Below are positions 56,301-64,000 of a DNA stretch of 64,000 bases, one piece after another. The notes below the pieces were generated by a model. The model was not told the DNA's origin. It did no database searches and saw only the letters and a program-made list of their open reading frames with translations. The number at the start of each line of letters is the position of its first letter. The stretch's first letter is position 1. A program made the translations under genes and the position numbers. The stretch spans positions 3,162,001 to 3,226,000 of the forward strand of contig JAEUWY010000005.1 of assembly GCA_022059125.1 (NCBI GenBank). Reading direction: 5' to 3'. Source of the stretch: Corynespora cassiicola (lineage: Eukaryota > Ascomycota > Dothideomycetes > Pleosporales > Corynesporascaceae).

Positions 56301-57074
56301 TTATATATAACTAAATTATTTATTTTATAAAATTTAAGTTTTTACTATACTTTAAAACAGTCTATAATATAGTATTTATTTTTAGTAATATTTAAAAAAA
56401 GTTTTAAAGTGCTAGATTAGTTTTTTTAACTTAAAACAGATTATATTAGCTTTTAATATAAAATTTTAAATTTTATTACTACTATTTATTATAAATAATA
56501 TATTTTAGCAGTTATAAACTTTTAATAATACTTTAGAATTTAAATTATAATTAATACTTATAAAGTTAAAAATTTAGAAATATATAAATAGTTTTTTTAT
56601 ATCTATAGTTAAAGCGTTTAAAAAAATATTAAAAAAAACCGCAATTATTACGCATAAGCTAGTTTTAGCTTAATAAAAATTTAAAAATTTTAAGCAGCTA
56701 ATAAAACTACTATATAATAAAAATCGTATAAAAAAAAGCAGATTTAAAAAAAAAATTTTAATAGTTAAAAATAAATAATAATTAGTAGTTTTAAAAAAGT
56801 TTAAAGCACGCAGTAATAAAAAAAAAGTAAAAAAATAAATATATATTTAAAAAAGTAAGCTATTTTAAAAATACTATAAAAAATATAATTAAATTAAATA
56901 TAACGCGTAAACGTGTAAAATTAATATAAATTTTTTTTTTAAATAATATTACGTGCTGTAGTCTGCTATAAAAAGCTAAAATATAGTATTTTAGGCTATA
57001 ATAAATTAGGTTTTAGTGTAGTTTTAGTAAAAGTAACTAACTTACCCGTTAACTAACTCGCCTGTAGTATACGT
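53393..57074. mobile_element. Fot1-like element B with a nested element
   Basis: TA at 53391-53392 and 57075-57076; ends carry the same doubled CAGGCGAGTC motif as element A. Without the nested 53756-55577 copy it is about 1858 nt. The interior left of the insert is the reverse complement of the right part of element A, so A and B form a large inverted pair separated by about 730 nt. Confidence 0.8.
53756..55577 (-). mobile_element. Fot1-like element nested in element B
   Basis: TA at 53754-53755 and 55578-55579. Ends start ACGTAAACTATAAGCGAG and carry an AAGCGAGTCGGATA-type motif doubled about 17 nt apart (clearer on the right end). Element A shows the empty site (near 52290-52310, reverse strand). 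Inside, minus-strand sequence parallels the transposase of the 10785 copy (for example 54860-55000 versus 11880-12060). RIP-destroyed. Confidence 0.8.
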
Positions 57075-57924
57075 TATATATTTTTAAAAATACTAAATTT
57101 TATATAAACTATTTAAAAACACTTTAAACTATAACTTTTTTTTAGTTTTATTAGACGTTTTAAGTTTACTTTAAAGTTACGTTATATATACTTTTTAGTA
57201 AATTAGTTACTAATTTTTTTTTAAAATATATTATATATAGCTACAGCGTAGTTTAAACTTTAAAAGTGCTAAGCTAGTTTTATATAATTATAAAAGCTGT
57301 TTTATTACAGCTTAATATAAAATTATAAAATTTAAAACTATTATTATAAATATAGAGCGTATAAAAGGCGCAGACATTATATAATATTTATAAAATTAAA
57401 ATACAGACTATATTTATTTAACAGAAAATTTAAAATTATTATAAATTTCTTATAAATTTATTAAATAAAAAATTTTACTAGCTAAGTAAAAGCGCGTAGT
57501 AAATTATATATAATATAATATTATTACAGAAAAAATAGGCGCGTATATAAAGCGTAATTAATAAACTTATAAAATATTAGTTAAAAAAAAATATTTGGGC
57601 AGAAAAAAGCCTAACAGTAAAAAAAATAAGTAACTTAATTACTAAAAAAAAATAGTATTTATAATGTTAGTAAAAACTTTACGCGTAAAATACGCGGCGT
57701 AATATACTATAAATATTATAATAAAAAAATATATAACTTTTATATTTATAAAGTAAAAATAGAAAATTTTAAAAATACTGATAAGTTTAAAAAATAGATT
57801 AGCTTACTATAATTTTAAATATATTATATTATATATATATAATAGTTTAGCGTAGATAGTACGCAGATTAGATATTACTAATTTACTTAAGTTACTAAAT
57901 CGTTTATAAAACACATTATACTTT

Positions 57925-58260
57925 TATATTCATTATATTTTTTTTAGCTATTTAATATAAAATATTTTTTACTTTTAAAGCAGACGTAGAGTAATATAAA
58001 TTTTAGCTTAATACGTAATTATATTAATTATATTAATAAAATTACTTTTTTACTAGCTTTTAAAAAAAATTTAAATAATTTTTTACTAAAGCTAATATAC
58101 GTGTAAATTTTTAAAAAGCTAAAATAATTTTATATAATTTAAAAATAGTATTTTTAAAGTTTAATATAAAGCTATATATATTTATACTAGTTTCTTTAAA
58201 AAATTATTTAGTAAAAAGTTAAAATATTAAGTAATACGTATAAGTTAAAAACTTAATATA
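57925..58260 (+). mobile_element. Fot1-like fragment
   Basis: Closely parallels 50960-51310 of the nested Fot1-like element (shared AAAGCAGACGTAGAGTAATA-type stretch and the ATTATATTAATAAAATTAC region). Cut on the right by the palindromic element beginning near 58262. Confidence 0.6.
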
Positions 58261-58280
58261 AAGAATAAGCGAGTTGTGCG

Positions 58281-59100
58281 GATAAGTAAGTCGCGCACTT
58301 TATACTAAGTATTTATATATAGTTTAAAAGCTTAATAACTTTTTAATTATAATAGTTAATAAAATAAAATTTTAATATTAAAAAAGCTAAAATTTATAGC
58401 CTTTTATAAATATAAGTATTCTATTTATAAGTTTACTAATATAAACATTAATAAGCTTTAAAGTTTACATAAAATAATATTAGTTTAGTTAATATAAAAA
58501 CCTTAAAATAGCTATAATAGATTATAACAATTTTTTTATAAGTAAAAAAAATATAAATTAATATACTAAATTTATTATTATAGCGTGCAGTACTTATTTT
58601 AGCATAGTTTACTTAGTTTAGTTTATTTAGTTTAGTTTATTTAGTTTAGTTTATTTAGTTTAGTTTAATATATTATTCAAAAATAGTTTATATAATTAAA
58701 TTTTTAAATAATAGTAGCTTTTAAAATAGTTTTAAATCTATTATAAACTAAACTAAATAAACTAAACTAAATAAACTAAACTAAAATAAGTACTGCACGC
58801 TATAATAATAAATTAAATATATTAATTTATACTTATTAAATTTTAAAAAATTATTATAATTTATTATAACGATTTTAGAGTTTTTATATTAACTTAACTA
58901 ATACTATTATATATAAATTCTAAAGCTAAATAATCTTTTTATTAATAAGCTTATAAATAAAATATTTATATTTATAAAAAGCTATATATATTAACTTTTT
59001 AATATTAAAAATTTTATTTTAATAGCTATTATAATTAAAAAGTTATTAAGCCTTAAAGCTTTATATAAATACTTAGTATTAAGTACGCGACTTGCTTATC
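58281..59100. repeat. Large palindrome (fold-back element)
   Basis: Left arm about 58281-58668 and right arm about 58744-59100 are inverted copies; the loop is about 75 nt. Next to the loop each arm has tandem copies of AGTTTAGTTTATTT (14-nt period), about four on the left and three on the right. The outer ends carry a Fot1-like AAGTAAGTCGCGCAC / AAGCAAGTCGCGTAC motif. The same arm sequence occurs once at 41697-41930, split from its end motif by the intact retrotransposon. Confidence 0.75.
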
Positions 59101-62100
59101 ATAATAAATATTACAGGATTCCTGCTATTCTGTATTTATATTAGCGTGTAAAGCGAGTAAGCTGCGTAAAACCTACGCTTAACGCGCGAAAAAAACGCAA
59201 TAAGTATTATTTTTAAAACTACTATTAATATATTATTTAAGCTATTTTTCTGTTATTAATTTTAGTGTAAAGTAAATACTATTATTTAAAGCTAAATTTT
59301 TTATATAATAATATTTTTTAATATAATAATTTAAAAATAGCTTTTAGAACGCGTGCGGGTAGTTAAAAAATACTTTTAAAAAAAATACAGCAGCTCTCTA
59401 AATAACTACAGAAAATAAATAATACTTATATTTTTTTTATTAATAATAAGTAACTAATACTTATAATAAGCGTTTTTATAATATTTAATAAGTATATTTA
59501 AACTACAGAAAAGTAACGTAATAAATTTTAAAAACTATAATACTTACGCATATTAGAAGCTAAAATTATATAACTTAAAAATATAAAAAAAAGTACTATT
59601 TTAAGCGTAATAAAACTAGCTATTAAAAAAACCTCTAAGTTCTACGCGTAAAATATATATAAAAAAAATATATTTAAAGCGTTTACGCTACTGCAGCTAA
59701 AGCGTATATTTAAATTAAAAAACTTAGTAAAATATAAAAAAAATTTTTTAAAAAATATTATAAGTTTTTCTATTTCTGCGAAATAGCTTTTTAGCTACTA
59801 TTTTAAAAATTTTATAATAGTAACAGTAAAGTTTTCTAGGCTATATAATACTTGGCAGATAATTTAAAAAAACTATAGTATTTATACTATAAACGTACGT
59901 TTAAAATACGTAGAAAAATACTAACTTAAAAATACTTTAAAATTTATATATTTAACTTATTTTTTAATTTTATTAACTATATTTTAGAAGCTGCTACAGT
60001 ATATATTTAAATTATTTAATAAAAAAATTAAATAGTCCGCGCGTTTGTAATATATTTTAATATTTTAAAAAACTAATTTATACTATATACTAAATTATAA
60101 TAGGTTTAATATCTATTTTTAAAATTTTAACTAAAAATATAATAAGTAATAACTAACTACTATTAGATACTAGTAATATAAAAAGACTTAGTAGTTTTAG
60201 GCTTTATTTTTAAGTGTAATCTGTAATAATTTTTTATAATATATATACTTTTTACGCGTAATAATTACTATAAAAAATTTAAAAAATAAAAAGTAGTTAA
60301 TACGCTTATATTTTCTGCAAATAAATTACTACGTAATAAAAATAATATTATTTATTTTAAATACTAGAAAATAAACTATTACGCTAATAAATATTAAAAT
60401 AGTAATTTAAACTAGATTTTAGTCTGTATCTACTAAACGGAAAAAAACTAAGCTTTATTTATAATTTAGAAACAGTAAAATATATATTTATATATATTAT
60501 ACTAGGTATAAAGCGTACGTGCTGTATATTTAGAAATATAATATTTAAAAAATAGTTATAAGTTATTTTAAATTTATAAACAGATATTAGCTTAATTAGC
60601 TAATATATTACAGTAAAAATAAATCTGTCGCTTATTAGAGAAGCTAAACTTTTTAAATTAAGCTAAATAAAAGTATACTGCTAAAGTACTTATACAGTAT
60701 ATATAATTTAGATACGTTTAGTAAATAATATAAACGTAGAATAAAAAATATAAACTACTATTTACAGTATTAATAAAAAAAATACTTTTATTACTAAAAA
60801 AATTTTTTTTTAAAAAAAAGTATATCTACTTTAACTGTAGAGCTTAAATATAGTATTAAAACTATACTAATATAAATATTTAGCTAGTTACTGTTAAAAA
60901 ACTAAAAAAAATAATAAAAAAAACTAACTCTGACTTTTTTTTTTAGGTGTTTTTTAGGCTATAAGTAATAATAAAAAATATAAAGTGTATATTTTTAAAA
61001 TATATATAGCGTACGTAATACGCGTGCTAAAAGTATTAAAAAACTATACTAATATATTTAATAAAAAAGCTGTAGCTATATTTTTTAATTTTAAATTATT
61101 AAACTATATAATTTTTTAATAAAAAAAAAAACTGCTGTACAGCTTATTTTATAATTTGTTTTTATATAAGTTTAAAGTATTATATAAATACTTAAAACAG
61201 ACGCTATAAAACAGTTAGATATAATATAGTATAAGTTCTGCTAAAGCTTTAATTTTATTTATTTTTAAAAAAAACAGAATTTTCTGTTTCTACGTAGACT
61301 ATAAAAATTTAAATTTTATTTTTATTAAAAATTAATATCTGTTTTTTTTAATTAGAAAAATATTAAACTGCTTATTAGGCGCACGTTACTATATAACTTT
61401 AAATTTTTAAAATATTTATTATAATTTTTAAATTAAAATAGATAATAAGTAGAAAACTGCTTTTAGAACCTGCTACAGCTACTTTAAATATTTTATAATA
61501 CTATTTAGATTAATAAATATCTCTATAAGTTTCTAAGCTTATATTAATAAAACTTTTATTAAATATTTAGACTATATTTATACAATTTATTTAAATAATA
61601 TTTTTATTTATATTAGTAGTAATAATTTTATATTTTACTAGCGCGCTGTGCGCGCGGTACTTAAATTACTATAAAAAATAAAACTATTTATTAATTTACA
61701 GAAATATATATTTATATTAAATAAAATATACTTTTTTAAATTTATTATAAAAATATAAAACGTGTGCGCTAATTTAGCTTAAATAAAAACTATTATCTAA
61801 TAGCCGCAGCTAACTAATATTAAAAAACTATAATTTTTTTAAAATTTGCTAACTTCTACTAACGCTTTATTAAAAAATATATAAAAAAAACTACTTTTTT
61901 TACAGATTTATTTAAAAAAAAGTTAGAATTTTTATTAGAATAAAGCCGCGAATAATTTTTTTAAAAAACTAAAAACTTACTTTTTAAGTATATTTATTCT
62001 GCGCTATTATAATTTTATTTATTTAATCCGCGTAGAAACAGATGTATTAACTTTTACTATATTAAAAAATTTTTTTTAACTATTTAAAAACTATAAATAG

Positions 62101-64000
62101 TATTTAGTTATTTTTATATTAAAAAAATTACAGACTGCAGAGCTAAACTATAAAATCTATAATTTAAAACTTTTAGCTATTATATATAGCTTTAAACAGT
62201 AGTAATACTATTTTAAAAGTATTTAGTATACTATATAAATATTAAGTAATTATAATAATCTGCGCGGTATACGTATAGTATAAAAACTTAATCTGTAGTA
62301 AATAAAATAAATAATATATTTAGTAGCGTTTAATTTTAAAGTAAAATATTATTTAAAAAAAATAAACTTTGCAGACAGCTTTTTATAAAAAATAAATTAT
62401 ATATAAAAAAATTTACTGCTAATTTAATTATTATCTATTTTATAAAATAAATTATTAGTAAAAAATATAGTTAGCGGAGTAAAAAAATCCGTAAATAAAT
62501 ATAGTTTATTGAATATATATAAAATATATATTACTTCTGTTTGCAGAACTAGTTAAATTTCTATTATTAATATTATAAAATATATACTATACGTACTATA
62601 TTTATTAGCTAAAATATTAGTTAGCAGTAAATCTGTAAAAATAAAATTTTAATTATTTATTTAAACTCTACGTTAGCTGTAGTAAAAAAATACTTTTATT
62701 TAAAAATAAATTATAAGCTTAAATAGTAAAAATAGTATTTAAAAATATAGTAAAGCGCACGTTTAGCGCTTAAATAAAAAAAAATTCTAAAATATAATAA
62801 TAAAATATATATTTTAAACAAACTAGCTATTAAGTAAAAATTTTATTTTAAAACTATAATATATATATAGTAGACTATTTTAGCGTATATAGAACGCTAA
62901 AGCTAATTAAAAAAATTTATTATTAGCTTTTTATTAGTAAAGATATTTAGAATTATATAAAAATTTACACTGTATACTAAAAAAATAAAACTTTAAAATA
63001 TAATAGATATAAAAAATTATTACTACTGCTAGTATCTAAAAATATTTTTAAAAAAGTAATACTAAATTTTATTACTAGCTTATTTTTAGTAAAGAATTTT
63101 TTAAAAAACGCGTTTAATATAATTTTTATAATAGTATACTACTTTTTAAAAATAGCTTTTTATATATTAGTTTTAAAAATATAGAATGTAAAATAGTTTG
63201 CGGAAGCTTACTTTACAAATATTATATTAAAATTTAAAATATAAAAAAGTATTATATTAGACAGAAAAGCTATTTTTACTTTTAAGTTTTAAATAAAAAT
63301 ATACTACTAATTATAAATAAAATATAAATTAAATACTATTTTTTATCCGCAGATAGACAGATAAACTAAATACTAAAATTAAATACTAAAATAATATTTT
63401 TAAATATTTACTTTATTATTTTAGAGCAATTAGATATAACTTTTACTATTAGTATAATTTACTTATAATAACTTAGTATATAAATTTATAAAAATTATAT
63501 TTTTTTACGCAGTTTATAGTAAAAATTTTTTATTTACTAAACTTTTTAAAAACAGTAAACTAGAAAAAAAAATATTAAATATAATTAATAAAGTTAAGCG
63601 TATACACAGCGTAAAAATAGTATTTATAAAATATTTAAAAAAAAGTACAGAAATATTAAAACTAGTACTATAACTAAAAATATAAATATAAGACTTTCTG
63701 CTTAGAAGATTAAGTACTGCTTAATACTAAATATATAAATTTAGTATAATAACTAAGTAAAAAGCTTATTAGTAAATTTATTAGTTTATTTAAAATTTAA
63801 AGCGTAGTTAGATTGCAGGTATACCGCTTACTTCTACTACTTTTATATTATATTTATAATATATTCTATATTTCTCTACTAAAGTAATAGAAACTAAAGC
63901 TAGAAAAAAAAATAATATACATTTTTCTAATATTATACTAAAAGAGAAAAAAGTAGAAAAAGTAGAAAAATTTTTTAAAAAATATTTAAAAAAAAGTTAA
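59101..64000 (+). mobile_element. Ty3/gypsy relic 2, RIP-destroyed, runs off the window
   Basis: Plus-strand reading with stops: FCFYVDYKNLNFIFIKN (about 61280-61340), LLGARYYI (about 61375), TAFRTCYSYFKYFIILF (about 61457-61510), catalytic YLDD as YLNN at 61588-61599 followed by IFIY, and RNase H RVETDVLTFTI near 62030 (family RVETDASDFAI). Both Asp codons of YLDD are changed to Asn as in relic 1. Gag and integrase sections must lie left and right but are not readable by eye. Left limit uncertain. Confidence 0.65.

Larger units (their letters stand above)
41697..64000. repeat. AT-rich block 3: nested RIP-destroyed transposons, runs off the window
   Basis: 22.3 kb of extreme A/T with no usable reading frame on either strand. 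Scarce CA/TG and retained CGCG, AGCT and CTAG point to RIP. It is built of Fot1/Pogo-like elements and fragments (42353-43723, 48954-52659 with an insert, 53393-57074 with an insert, 57925-58260), a large palindrome (58281-59100) and two Ty3/gypsy relics (43724-48951 and about 59100-64000). 52660-53392 and 57077-57925 hold further Fot1-like fragments; 57520-57640 mirrors 42100-42345. No tRNA, rRNA or intact gene is seen. Confidence 0.85.

Overview
The window is nuclear DNA of a filamentous ascomycete (Pezizomycotina; a plant-associated Dothideomycete is my guess, not proven). The evidence is intron-rich genes with 47-101 nt introns, branch points of the CTGAC/CTGAT type, typical fungal families (WSC proteins, Zn2Cys6 regulators, a PL3 pectate lyase, a TRK potassium transporter), and long AT-rich blocks with the marks of repeat-induced point mutation (RIP).

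Layout. 1-27754 is a GC-balanced gene block: a PDK1-type kinase (5' end outside the window), a secreted two-WSC protein, a secreted pectate lyase, a divergent pair (2OG-Fe(II) oxygenase / RidA-like protein), a lightly decayed Fot1/Pogo transposon (10785-12636), a second divergent pair (HpcH/HpaI aldolase / ACS-type MFS transporter), a C2H2 regulator, a TRK transporter, a cytochrome P450 fragment, a Zn2Cys6 regulator and a short-chain dehydrogenase. At 27755, directly after the dehydrogenase stop codon, composition switches to extreme AT. 27755-31850 holds a RIP-destroyed Tc1/mariner element and fragments. 31851-34230 is a GC-balanced island with one NmrA-like gene. 34231-34880 and 41697-64000 are AT-rich again and made of nested, RIP-destroyed Fot1-like elements and at least two Ty3/gypsy relics.

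The most striking object is at 34881-41691: a complete Ty3/gypsy chromovirus with 370-nt LTRs identical by eye and an ATACT target duplication, sitting un-mutated inside the RIP-destroyed DNA. It is transcribed on the minus strand. It has gag and pol in overlapping frames joined by a T_TTT_TTA slippery site with a downstream hairpin, a Gag tail with three copies of a W-x2-C-x4-C-x2-H module, a candidate self-priming site, and a separate antisense ORF at its 3' end encoding a Gal4-like six-cysteine cluster followed by a coiled coil.

Possible joint function: the oxygenase, RidA-like protein, aldolase and MFS carrier form two divergent pairs only a few kb apart, and both shared promoters carry a GGGAGGAG motif. 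With the flanking C2H2 regulator this resembles a small catabolic gene group, later split by the Fot1-like insertion. The substrate is unknown.
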